The notes under the pieces: model-generated
Told to the model about the DNA's origin: nothing
What the model saw: the letters and a program-made list of their open reading frames with translations, nothing else
Database searches by the model: none
Program-made: the position numbers and the translations under genes
DNA from: Elusimicrobiota bacterium
Lineage (GTDB): Bacteria; Elusimicrobiota; Elusimicrobia; Elusimicrobiales; Elusimicrobiaceae
Assembly (NCBI GenBank): GCA_023393825.1
Contig: JAEXBW010000059.1
Coordinates: forward strand, 1 to 17,309
Direction of reading: 5' to 3'
Length of the DNA stretch: 17,309 nt
In this document: positions 1 through 6,800 of the stretch, piece after piece
Numbering within the stretch: the first letter of the stretch is position 1
Layout: each line of letters opens with the position of its first letter

Positions 1-628
1 TGACGCTGCCCAGACAGCTTCCCCTGTGCTTACCGCGTGGTCTTTAACGTGGCAGGCGCGCGGCGTTAACATTGCGCTGCTTAATACTTCTTCCATGACA
101 TTTCTGGACGTTATGGGGGAACTTGCCCGCCTGAGCGGCTACCAGATAGGCTATGACAGCGAAGGTAAATTTTTATTTAAGCCGCGCTCGTCAGGCCCAG
201 CAGTCGGCGCGCTGGGCAAGGGCGATATATTGGAGATAGAAAGCATTTCAGACGGTACGGATAAAGTTTACACTCGCGTAAGCGTTAACTTCGGACAGTT
301 TAAAGCCGTGGTTGACCCTGCCGAACTCGGCGATGCCCGCCCGAATCTTATTGATAAATACGGCATAAGGGAATTAAGCATATCCTCCGGCACGCTGTTG
401 CCGCCGCAAAATTCCAACCTTGCGCGCGCCGCCGCACCGGGGATATACCAAAAAGTGGCAGGCGTTAAAAAACGCGCCGCCGTTATCTGCAAGTTTTTAC
501 CGCAAATAGAACCAGGTGATATACTTGCCATTTCCTACGACGGCGTTTTAAACGGGCCTATGCTTGCCGAGGGTTTGGAATTTAACCTTACCGATTGGAC
601 GCTTCGCCTTGACCTTACGGAGTTTTAA
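1..628 (+). CDS. Phage tail / baseplate hub-like protein, 5'-truncated by the window edge
   Basis: The reading frame is open from base 2 with no stop, so a GTG at 26 is probably an internal valine and the gene begins before the window. About 208 residues are visible. They look like the C-terminal part of a phage tail-tip or baseplate-hub protein, with a run of beta-strand-rich sequence and a closing segment of the form PGDILAIS then EFNLTDWTLRLDLTEF. That shape is common at the end of hub and tail proteins that describe a tail-axis barrel. The family call rests on this general resemblance and on the two small membrane-protein genes that follow, as at the end of many tail/lysis modules. A tailocin or other phage-derived particle is equally possible. 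The stop codon is only 3 nt before the next start, so the two genes are translated together. Confidence 0.5.
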   Translation, partial: DAAQTASPVLTAWSLTWQARGVNIALLNTSSMTFLDVMGELARLSGYQIGYDSEGKFLFKPRSSGPAVGALGKGDILEIESISDGTDKVYTRVSVNFGQFKAVVDPAELGDARPNLIDKYGIRELSISSGTLLPPQNSNLARAAAPGIYQKVAGVKKRAAVICKFLPQIEPGDILAISYDGVLNGPMLAEGLEFNLTDWTLRLDLTEF

Positions 629-631
629 CCT

Positions 632-913
632 ATGACAGAACTTACACAAACACAAACCGACACGCAAAACCGCCCGCCAGATTTTACCGCGCTTTCCGCC
701 CTGCTTAAAAATCTTATTTTTATATTGGGCGCGGCAGTATCTTTTTCCCTGTGGCTATCGTCCACAATAACTACGCCCAAGCGCATAGATAAACTGGAAG
801 AAGCGCTAAGCGCTCTAAGCGCCAAGCAAAACGCGGTGGAAGCGCAAACAACATTAATTTACGGGGATTTGAAGGAAATTAAAACCCTTCTTATAACCGA
901 AAAACAAAAATAA
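632..913 (+). CDS. Small single-span membrane protein with coiled-coil tail, phage-module associated
   Basis: This 93-residue protein has a polar Thr/Gln-rich N-terminus (about 1-20) and one hydrophobic segment at about residues 26-46. A charged, heptad-like helix follows (about 50-90, with KLEEALSALSAKQ and LKEIKTLL) and is probably a coiled coil. The layout of one membrane anchor plus a long helical outer part resembles small phage lysis accessory proteins such as spanin or holin partners, but no family signature is visible. Its GGAG ribosome site (619-622) lies inside the end of the tail gene, 9 nt before ATG, so translation is coupled. It sits between a tail gene and a holin-like gene. 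The function is not recognised; the lysis role is inferred from position and topology only. Confidence 0.6.
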   Translation: MTELTQTQTDTQNRPPDFTALSALLKNLIFILGAAVSFSLWLSSTITTPKRIDKLEEALSALSAKQNAVEAQTTLIYGDLKEIKTLLITEKQK

Positions 914-928
914 ATAAAGGAGTTTTTT

Positions 929-1216
929 ATGTTAAATTTTATTTCCAAATTTTTTATGCCGCAAAAAGTTATCAGCTTTTTTACGGCGGTAAGAAATTTT
1001 TTGAAAGGTAAAAAAACTTATCTCGCCGCAACAATAATATTGCTGCAGGCACTCTTAAGTTATATAGACCAAACCCTTGCCATTACCACCATAAGCGGCT
1101 TTTGGCAGTGGGCGCAGGGCCTTGCCTCCAACGAGGCTACCCTGCACATTGCGGAAGCTTTAGCGGTATTCGGCTTTAGGGCCGCGATAGACGTAAAATC
1201 CGCCGCAAACAAATAA
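929..1216 (+). CDS. Holin-like small phage membrane protein
   Basis: This 95-residue protein has a short amphipathic N-terminus and the segment FLKGKKTYLAA at about residues 24-34. A hydrophobic helix follows (about 31-50), then a second, weaker hydrophobic stretch with AVFGFRAAIDV at about 80-90. The KGKKTY entry into a membrane helix, followed by a short C-terminal half ending in a small RAAI motif, is a recurrent pattern among small phage proteins encoded near tail and lysis genes, often annotated as holins. A strong Shine-Dalgarno sequence, AAAGGAG at 916-922, is placed 6 nt before ATG. It is the last gene of the plus-strand module and is followed by a terminator. No endolysin or integrase follows, so the module either ends here or is incomplete. 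Whether it actually forms pores cannot be judged from sequence. Confidence 0.55.
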   Translation: MLNFISKFFMPQKVISFFTAVRNFLKGKKTYLAATIILLQALLSYIDQTLAITTISGFWQWAQGLASNEATLHIAEALAVFGFRAAIDVKSAANK

Positions 1217-1236
1217 AATAATAAGATTTAAAAAAC

Positions 1237-1270
1237 AAAAACCCCGCTTCTTTAATGAAGTGGGGTTTTT
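1237..1270. terminator. Bidirectional rho-independent terminator after the phage module and feoB
   Basis: The arms ACCCCGCTTC (1241-1250) and GAAGTGGGGT (1257-1266) pair over 10 bp with one G-U pair around the loop TTTAAT. A T-run follows on the plus strand and an A-rich run precedes it, giving a U-tract in both directions. It lies between the convergent holin-like gene and feoB. Confidence 0.85.
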
Positions 1271-1284
1271 GCCGTAAGTAAAGC

Positions 1285-3240
1285 TTAAAGGATTATGTTA
1301 AGCACAGTTCCCGTTAACAGGGAAACACACAAAGTAAGCGCGATAATTTTAGCGGTATCTTTCCAACCGCCTTCCTTAAGCAGTACAAAAAATGATGCGG
1401 TGCATGGCAAATACATAGCCATAAATATGCACGCTATAACAAGCTGTTTTGCGCTCATACCAAAGGGCTGCAGTAATGCTATGGAAACGTCTTTCCTTAA
1501 AAAGCCAAGCGTTATTACAGATGCTGTTTCTTCGGGCAATCCCATCATTATATGCACGGGAAAGCGGAATATTTTTGTAATTAAATCTATCAGCCCAGTC
1601 ATCTCCGCCAGCGTTATCAAAAACACGCCCAGCATAATAAGCGGCACAGCTTCTACCACGTATTCCTTGGCGCGGTAATAAATCTTTTTGGCCATTTGTT
1701 TTGGTTTTGGCAGCTGCCAAGATGGAACTTCCATAAAAATATCATTGGTATCGCCGGGGAGAATTTTGTTTAAAGCCATACCCGTCGCCATACCTATAAC
1801 GCCCATAATGCCAAACACCAGCAATAAATATTTGATGCCGAAAGGCGCAAGTATGCTAAACATCATAGCCGTTTGCGATATGCACGGTACCATCATCAAA
1901 ATAAGCGCAAAGGCTATAATTTTTTGCCGTCTTGTTTCAAGCGAGCGCACCGCCATAATGGCAGGCACTTTGCAGCCGAAACCGAGCATTATCGGTATTG
2001 CGCTATATCCGTGTAAACCTACTTTATGCAGGGTGGAATCCAGCAATATTGCCAGACGGGGCAGATAACCCAAATCGCCCAAAAACTCCAACACGGCATA
2101 AAAGACAACCACATAAGGCATAACGTCTATAAAAGCTATCTTCATACCTTCCGAAAGTATGCCAAAGCCGCCTGCGGCCTCGCTGCTGCCGCCAAACAAA
2201 ATTGTCCACACAAAAGTGTCTTTGGTAAAGGCAAACATATTTTGAATAAAAGGCAGGTAGTAATTGTCGTAAAACGGGGATAAAAAGTCTATCAAAAACT
2301 CGCCCGTTTTAAGGATTACCATAAAAGAAATTACAAGCACGGCCAGCGCAATAATAATGCCGCTGAAAGATGATGTTGCGGCTTCTTCCGCCTTTTCTAA
2401 GAGGGAAGGGTGCCTGTGCGTTATCTTTTGCGCTTGCGCGCTTATCTTGCCGATTAACTTCCATTTATCTTCGGCGGAGGCGGGGATTTCGGGCTTTTGA
2501 TAATGCTGTTTGCCCGTGCCGATATTATCAACTACGGTGGCAAGTTCGCTAAGCCCCATACCCGTAAGGCCGTTGCAAGCTATAACGGGTACGCCAAGTA
2601 TTTGCGCAAGTTTTTGGGTGTCAATATCAATACCTTTCTTTTGCGCCACATCAAATTTATTTAACAGCAACACGACGGGTTTACCTAAGGAAATCGCATC
2701 CAACGCAAAAAATAAATTGCGCTCCAAATGTTGCGCGTCCGCCACATAAACGGCAATGTCGTAAGGCGTATTTTTAAGCAGAATGCAAGCTTCCGACGCG
2801 GTTTTGCAGTCTTCTTCCAAACTGTAAATACCGGGCATATCGTAAATGTTATAACTGTTTTTGCCGAACACAGCCTCCCCGTTTAAAAGGGAAACGGTTG
2901 TGCCGGGGTAGTTGGAAGCGTCTGTTTTAATACCCGTCAAGCGGGAGAAAACCGTGCTTTTGCCCACGTTCGGGTTGCCCAGCAAAAAGACTACTTTATG
3001 ATTGGTTTCTATAATTATATACTGCGCAAATTCGTTGCCTATAGCCACTTCCACGCCGCCCGCGTCAACTACAATAGGGTTGGAGGAGTTTTTTCTTATA
3101 ACATTGCAGCCCTTATAAATACCCATCGCGTTAAGGCGTTTTTTGGTCTTTTCGTCCGTGTGGGTAATGGCTACAACAATACCGCCCGAGCCTTTTTTTA
3201 TCTCGGTCAGTTTCTTTCTGGTTTTGGTAATTTCCTGCAT
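1285..3240 (-). CDS. feoB: FeoA-FeoB fusion ferrous iron transporter
   Basis: This is a GTPase-coupled ferrous iron uptake permease of the inner membrane, 651 residues. Residues about 9-78 are a FeoA-like SH3 domain with the typical RLNAMGI and GxEVAIG segments, fused in frame to FeoB. The G domain shows G1 GNPNVGKST (88-96), G2 YPGTT (111-115), G3 DMPG (134-137) and G4 NKFD (194-197). The membrane part starts near 292 and contains the gate segment FGCKVPAIMAVRSLE (421-435) and two further conserved Cys, in VPC (453) and LPC (613). The gate residue after the conserved Cys is Lys, where Asn is usual. At 651 residues including FeoA it is shorter than the E. coli protein (773), as in compact FeoB subfamilies, some of which have been linked to manganese. 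GGAG (minus strand, 3245-3248) precedes ATG by 4 nt. No Fur-like palindrome was seen upstream. Confidence 0.93.
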   Translation of the reverse strand: MQEITKTRKKLTEIKKGSGGIVVAITHTDEKTKKRLNAMGIYKGCNVIRKNSSNPIVVDAGGVEVAIGNEFAQYIIIETNHKVVFLLGNPNVGKSTVFSRLTGIKTDASNYPGTTVSLLNGEAVFGKNSYNIYDMPGIYSLEEDCKTASEACILLKNTPYDIAVYVADAQHLERNLFFALDAISLGKPVVLLLNKFDVAQKKGIDIDTQKLAQILGVPVIACNGLTGMGLSELATVVDNIGTGKQHYQKPEIPASAEDKWKLIGKISAQAQKITHRHPSLLEKAEEAATSSFSGIIIALAVLVISFMVILKTGEFLIDFLSPFYDNYYLPFIQNMFAFTKDTFVWTILFGGSSEAAGGFGILSEGMKIAFIDVMPYVVVFYAVLEFLGDLGYLPRLAILLDSTLHKVGLHGYSAIPIMLGFGCKVPAIMAVRSLETRRQKIIAFALILMMVPCISQTAMMFSILAPFGIKYLLLVFGIMGVIGMATGMALNKILPGDTNDIFMEVPSWQLPKPKQMAKKIYYRAKEYVVEAVPLIMLGVFLITLAEMTGLIDLITKIFRFPVHIMMGLPEETASVITLGFLRKDVSIALLQPFGMSAKQLVIACIFMAMYLPCTASFFVLLKEGGWKDTAKIIALTLCVSLLTGTVLNIIL

Positions 3241-3279
3241 AAATCTCCGATTGCAAAGTAAGCCTTGCCTAACAAATAT

Positions 3280-3307
3280 ATTATACCATAAATAAACCCG
3301 TCCGCAA
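3280..3307 (-). promoter_or_regulatory. Candidate feoB promoter with extended -10
   Basis: On the minus strand, TGGTATAAT (hexamer 3280-3285) is a perfect -10 with an extended TGn element, about 40 nt before the feoB start. A poor -35 (TTGCGG, 3302-3307, 16-nt spacer) matches only three consensus positions, so the extended -10 would carry recognition. The -35 overlaps the terminator stem to its right. Confidence 0.45.
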
Positions 3308-3335
3308 TTACGCAGGGACGGGTTTATGTTTTTTT
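3292..3335. terminator. Hairpin terminator between the ankyrin gene and feoB
   Basis: ATAAACCCGTCC (3292-3303) and GGACGGGTTTAT (3316-3327) form a perfect 12-bp stem with a 12-nt loop. The clear T-run (3329-3335) is on the plus strand. The minus strand, which is the direction of the ankyrin gene, has only a weaker U-rich tail, TTTATTTAT, part of which is in the stem. It probably ends the ankyrin mRNA and may block antisense transcription out of feoB. Confidence 0.65.
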
Positions 3336-3349
3336 ATCAGGTTAAAACT

Positions 3350-4825
3350 TTATTTTAAAATGCCTTCAGCCTTAAGCATATCTCTTTTTTGTTTAACTTC
3401 CTTCGCGTCGCCCAAAAGGCTTTCAAGGCTGGCGATATAACCTTCTATATCGTAAACTCTTGTATGCGTTGCAAAGTTAATTTGCGGTATGGCAATATCC
3501 AAAGGCGCGGTAGCCAAAAGTATGGCCATTCTGGTAAAGCGTGCGTTTTTGGCAACATCTATCATATCTTCGCCTGCGGCGTTTTTAAAGTAGATTTCGG
3601 GGTAGTAATTGATAAGCAGGGTTGCGGTTTCCAAATCGTTCAACCTTACGCTGTAAAATAAAACGGTTTCGCCCGCGGTATCTTTGGCCTCAATATCCGC
3701 GCCAAGGTTTATAAGGGAGGCAACAGCCTTTGTATCCTTATTTTCCGCCGCCATCATTAACGGCGTCATTTGCGTGGGGCCGTAAGGCGTGTTTATTTTT
3801 AAACCGGGGAAGGATAGCAATGTATAAAACAAGTTGCTGTCTTTATTTGTTAAAGACCACACAAGCGGCGTTCTTGCAAGTTTATCGCTGGCGTTAAAGT
3901 TTGCGCCCGCGGCAACAAGCAGTTTAACCAAATTTACATTGCCTTCTTTTGACGCAAGTATAACGGGAGTATAGCCTACAAGGTCGGTCGCTTCCACGTC
4001 CGCGCCTTCGTCAACAAGGTATTTTGCCATAGGCTCGTTGGCGGCCTGTACGGCGTTTAATAAAGCTGTTCTGCCCGTGTTATCCTTTTCTTCTTTATTA
4101 GCTTTAAGGGCAAGCAGTTCTTTTGTCATAAACATATCATTATCGTTTACGGCATTTATTAAAGGCGTTCTGCCAAAATCGTCTTTTGTATTTATATTCG
4201 CGCCCGCTTTAACCAAAGCTCTAAGGGTGGGAATATCTTTATTTTTTAAAGCATAAAGCACGGCATTAAGTTTGGTATTATCCCTTTCGTCGGGGTTAAG
4301 ATTTCTTGCGGCTGCCAAGAGCGGAACCATGGCCGCCTGCTTGTTTTTTGCGGCATATATAAGAGCGGTCGCGCCCGTGTCATCTTTTAAGGAAGGGTCG
4401 GCGCCGTATTCCAAAAATAATTTAACTATGCCCGCGCGGCCCAGTTCCACGGCTTTCATAAGCGGGGTTACATTGCCCGTGCTGGGCAGGTTAACCTTGG
4501 CATTGCGCTGCAACATCATAGTAATGTATTCAAGCTGTAAATTAGTTTCGGCCGCGGCGTAAAGGGGGGTAAAGCCTTCGTCATTCTTTTCGTTAGCGTC
4601 AATATTTGCGTAGATAAGCAGTTTAATACGGTCGGTATCTTTTGTTTTTATGGCGCGTATTAAGGAAGTATCATAAAGATAAGAATATTTGGGAGTTTCT
4701 TTACTCTTCTCCGCGTCGCCGCCCAAAATTTCCTGATATTCGCGGCTGCTTTTGTAAATCTGCGCCGTAAGCGGCAGAATACCAAAGGTAAGGACAGTTA
4801 AAAAAGCGATAATTTTTTTTGTCAT
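3350..4825 (-). CDS. Exported ankyrin-repeat protein
   Basis: The chosen start is the ATG at 4825 (491 residues), not the in-frame TTG at 4834. GGGAG on the minus strand lies 11 nt before the ATG but only 2 nt before the TTG. From the ATG the protein begins with a Sec signal peptide (MTKK, then a hydrophobic core, then LPLTA-Q near residue 22), so it is exported to the periplasm or beyond. From about residue 50 to 440 the chain is about twelve ankyrin repeats of about 33 residues, many with the TPL/TAL-xxA, LL and GAD/GAN consensus positions. The first and last two are degenerate. A short charged helical tail follows. Ankyrin solenoids bind proteins; no catalytic domain is visible, so the partner is unknown. 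It is a single gene with its own terminator upstream of feoB. A host-directed role is possible but unsupported. Confidence 0.88.
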   Translation of the reverse strand: MTKKIIAFLTVLTFGILPLTAQIYKSSREYQEILGGDAEKSKETPKYSYLYDTSLIRAIKTKDTDRIKLLIYANIDANEKNDEGFTPLYAAAETNLQLEYITMMLQRNAKVNLPSTGNVTPLMKAVELGRAGIVKLFLEYGADPSLKDDTGATALIYAAKNKQAAMVPLLAAARNLNPDERDNTKLNAVLYALKNKDIPTLRALVKAGANINTKDDFGRTPLINAVNDNDMFMTKELLALKANKEEKDNTGRTALLNAVQAANEPMAKYLVDEGADVEATDLVGYTPVILASKEGNVNLVKLLVAAGANFNASDKLARTPLVWSLTNKDSNLFYTLLSFPGLKINTPYGPTQMTPLMMAAENKDTKAVASLINLGADIEAKDTAGETVLFYSVRLNDLETATLLINYYPEIYFKNAAGEDMIDVAKNARFTRMAILLATAPLDIAIPQINFATHTRVYDIEGYIASLESLLGDAKEVKQKRDMLKAEGILK

Positions 4826-4878
4826 AAAAGGCAAATCTCCCTATATATAAGACTGTAAAAACAAAACTATTCTTTTAT

Positions 4879-4884
4879 ATTATA
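4879..4884 (-). promoter_or_regulatory. Candidate -10 element for the ankyrin gene
   Basis: A perfect TATAAT on the minus strand lies about 54 nt before the ankyrin start codon in AT-rich DNA. No convincing -35 is found 16-18 nt upstream, so the call is weak. Confidence 0.4.
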
Positions 4885-4976
4885 CATTAGTTAGATTAAA
4901 AAAGTTACGTGTATTTTGCCGTCTGTTTTTGCTTTTAAAAACTTGCTTTTTACGGTTTTATTTATTATCCTTTTAA

Positions 4977-5028
4977 AACCCGCAAGGCAGTTTTTATACG
5001 TACGCGCGCAAAGCGCATTTTGCGGGTT
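4977..5028. other. Intergenic inverted repeat with nested hairpin
   Basis: AACCCGCAA (4977-4985) and TTGCGGGTT (5020-5028) form a perfect 9-bp stem. The 34-nt loop holds a second small hairpin, GCGC AAA GCGC (5006-5016), and the palindrome CGTACG. It lies in the 288-nt divergent gap between the ankyrin and DksA-like genes. On the minus strand the 3' arm runs into TTTT, so it could terminate a short transcript; otherwise no role is evident. Confidence 0.4.
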
Positions 5029-5044
5029 GAAGATTTAATTTAAA

Positions 5045-5090
5045 TATGATAGATTAGACAATACAAGAAAAACGGGTCTTCCGTTTTTTT
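5045..5090 (+). promoter_or_regulatory. Candidate promoter and leader hairpin (attenuator-like) of the DksA-like gene
   Basis: TATGAT (5045-5050) is a plausible -10 without a good -35. Downstream, AAAAACGG (5068-5075) and CCGTTTTT (5081-5088) form a hairpin with a GTCTT loop that leads into a T-run, the form of an intrinsic terminator. It ends only about 25 nt before the start codon of the next gene, in the same direction. It would end a short leader transcript or act as an attenuator. Confidence 0.4.
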
Positions 5091-5113
5091 TATTATATAA
5101 GGGAAGGTTATTT

Positions 5114-5500
5114 ATGAAAACGAAACCCAACAAAACCGCAGCTAAAAGCGAAGAATTGACAGCTAAAGAAATAAAAGAGATTGAGGCTATGCTTTTACAT
5201 ATGCGTGAGGACATTCAGAAAAGGATAAAAAGCAAAAAAGAAACCGAAATGCCCGAAGCTGAAGTAGGCGACGATGCCGACATAGCTTCGCAAAGTTTGG
5301 ATAAAGAAGTTCTTTTTGAGCTTAACGGTAATGCCCAAGCCCTGTTGGACCAAATAGAATCCGCTTTAAGGAGAATAAGCAAAGGCATCTACGGCACCTG
5401 CGAATATTGCAGATGCAAAATACCGAAAAAAAGAATCCTTGCTTTACCCTTCGCGCGCTATTGCATCAACTGCCAGTCTTCAAACGAAAGCGCAAAATAA
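5114..5500 (+). CDS. DksA/TraR-family zinc-finger protein
   Basis: This 128-residue protein belongs to the family that binds RNA polymerase through its secondary channel and, with ppGpp, alters promoter activity. The N-terminal part (about 13-92) is helical and coiled-coil-like. The segment VGDDADIAS contains D53, D56 and A58, matching the DxxDxA tip signature on which DksA activity depends. The C-terminus has a four-cysteine zinc finger (C96, C99, C117, C120) in GTCEYCRCKIPKKR...YCINC, as in canonical DksA and the TraR/YocK types. Its length is close to short DksA-like proteins and below E. coli DksA (151). An AAGG site (5104-5107) lies 6 nt before ATG. The gene is monocistronic between a leader hairpin and a terminator. 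True DksA function is likely but not certain, because many paralogs of this fold exist. Confidence 0.88.
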   Translation: MKTKPNKTAAKSEELTAKEIKEIEAMLLHMREDIQKRIKSKKETEMPEAEVGDDADIASQSLDKEVLFELNGNAQALLDQIESALRRISKGIYGTCEYCRCKIPKKRILALPFARYCINCQSSNESAK

Positions 5501-5531
5501 GTTAAGGTTTTAGTTCCAAAAAATAAAAAAT

Positions 5532-5565
5532 ACCCCGCCGTAAAAGGCGGGGTGTTAGTTTTTAT
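5532..5565. terminator. Bidirectional terminator between the DksA-like and ATP-grasp genes
   Basis: ACCCCGCC (5532-5539) and GGCGGGGT (5546-5553) form a perfect 8-bp GC-rich stem with a GTAAAA loop. T-rich sequence follows on the plus strand, and an A-rich block (5518-5530) supplies a U-tract on the minus strand. It serves two convergent genes. Confidence 0.88.
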
Positions 5566-5582
5566 AATTATTCGGCTTTTGC

Positions 5583-6800
5583 TTATTCTACGTCGGGCAG
5601 GTTCTTTCTAAAGATATTTCTTAATTTATTTACGCCAGCCTCGCTTGTTGCCATAAAGCAAAATCCCGCCCTGCCGTTTTGCACGCCGCAGGTAAGCACA
5701 ATGCCGCCTTCGCCGCCGTAACTTTTGTTAATTTTCTCTATAATCTCTATAACTTTTTTGGTGGTAAGCTTTGGGTTGAAGGAGATTATTGTATCAAGGT
5801 AAAAGTGCAGTTTTTCTCTGGGGATATCAAACACGGTTGAAGCCAGCCTTATGCACAGGCCGAAACCGTTATATCGGGAGTTGCACTCAAGCGCGCGTAA
5901 AACCAATTTGCCTTCTTTTATTCTTATTGCCCAGTCAAAGTTAACCTGCCCGCGCACGCCTTTTTTGTGATAGTACTCCGCCAGATTAATAGATTTTTCT
6001 TTTATCTCCGCCAATATATCTTTATCCAGCTTGGTAAAGGGGAAAGAACACCCCTCCCACGCGGCTTTGTGTATTATCTGGCAGTCTATGCCTACAAATT
6101 GTATATTGTCGTCCTTAAGAATGCAAAGCGAGCCGAGCGTTTTATATATATCTTTAAATCTTTCTATATAAAAATGACCCTCTTTATGATAGCCGCGCAG
6201 CATTTGCAAAAGGTCTATAAGTTTGCCTTTTGTATTGCCGTAACCGCCTGCGGAAAAGGGACGCCTTAAAAGATAGGTTTCGTTAAAATCCAAAAAGGAA
6301 AGAACCCTTGATTTTCTTCTTGTGGCGGCTTCAAAAACAGGTTGTATGGTTTGTATGCCAAAGTCTTTGCACAGCTTTTTAAATACCAGTTTATTATTGG
6401 CTTCCTGCACGGCAATGCTATTGTTTAACAATTTATTGCCGCACATACTGCTAAGCTTTGCAAATTCTTTTGTGTACATAAGCGGGATAATTACATAACC
6501 CTGCTTGCAAAGTGTTTTAAGCTTAGCAACAAGTTCCTTATCCTTTGCTATACAACCTACAAGGCTTTCGTCCGTATCTTGTTTTTTGGGCAGCAACAGC
6601 CAATTTTTATTTTGCAGTTTCTTTATGCGGGCCATATAGGCGACAAAGGCGTCATCGCGCTCTATAAGGGGCGAAGCGATACACAAATCCCCCGGTTTAA
6701 GGATTTGGATATATTTTAAGGAATGTTTACTTAACGCGTCTAAAGCGTTTGTTTTAAAAACAAAGTCGTCTACGTTAAGTATCCAAATTTTATCAGGCAT
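5583..6800 (-). CDS. ATP-grasp ligase, carboxylate-amine type
   Basis: This 405-residue protein has an N-terminal pre-ATP-grasp-like region (about 1-130) and an ATP-grasp fold. The ATP-grasp features are a conserved basic entry, KLVFKKLCKDFGI (137-149), and a glycine-rich phosphate loop, RRPFSAGGYGN (179-189). A hinge follows at YIERF (211-215), then the distal Mg-binding part GQVNFDW...LRALECNSR, with D289, E305 and N307. Enzymes of this fold activate a carboxylate as acyl phosphate and join it to an amine or thiol; the substrates here are unknown. The C-terminal extension (about 340-405) is not recognised. It overlaps the upstream radical SAM gene by 8 nt (ATGCCTGA), so the two are co-translated and probably act in one pathway with the divergent decarboxylase genes. 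GGGAAA precedes the ATG. The absence of duplicated domains argues against carbamoyl-phosphate synthetase types. Confidence 0.8.
   Translation of the reverse strand: MPDKIWILNVDDFVFKTNALDALSKHSLKYIQILKPGDLCIASPLIERDDAFVAYMARIKKLQNKNWLLLPKKQDTDESLVGCIAKDKELVAKLKTLCKQGYVIIPLMYTKEFAKLSSMCGNKLLNNSIAVQEANNKLVFKKLCKDFGIQTIQPVFEAATRRKSRVLSFLDFNETYLLRRPFSAGGYGNTKGKLIDLLQMLRGYHKEGHFYIERFKDIYKTLGSLCILKDDNIQFVGIDCQIIHKAAWEGCSFPFTKLDKDILAEIKEKSINLAEYYHKKGVRGQVNFDWAIRIKEGKLVLRALECNSRYNGFGLCIRLASTVFDIPREKLHFYLDTIISFNPKLTTKKVIEIIEKINKSYGGEGGIVLTCGVQNGRAGFCFMATSEAGVNKLRNIFRKNLPDVE

Noticed and set aside
26..28. GTG at 26 as the start of the tail-like gene
   Set aside because: The frame is open back to base 2 and there is no ribosome site before 26, so the gene most likely begins outside the window.
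1295..2749. Open frames on the plus strand opposite feoB
   Set aside because: Their translations are biased shadows of a gene with strong family motifs; no ribosome sites or domains.
3241..3345. Fur box upstream of feoB
   Set aside because: AT-rich partial matches only; no 19-bp inverted repeat resembling the Fur consensus.
4826..4834. TTG at 4834 as start of the ankyrin gene
   Set aside because: GGGAG is only 2 nt away from it but lies at a workable distance from ATG 4825, which also begins a normal signal peptide.
5967..6269. 100-residue plus-strand open frame opposite the ATP-grasp gene
   Set aside because: It is antisense to conserved ATP-grasp motifs and has no recognisable features of its own.
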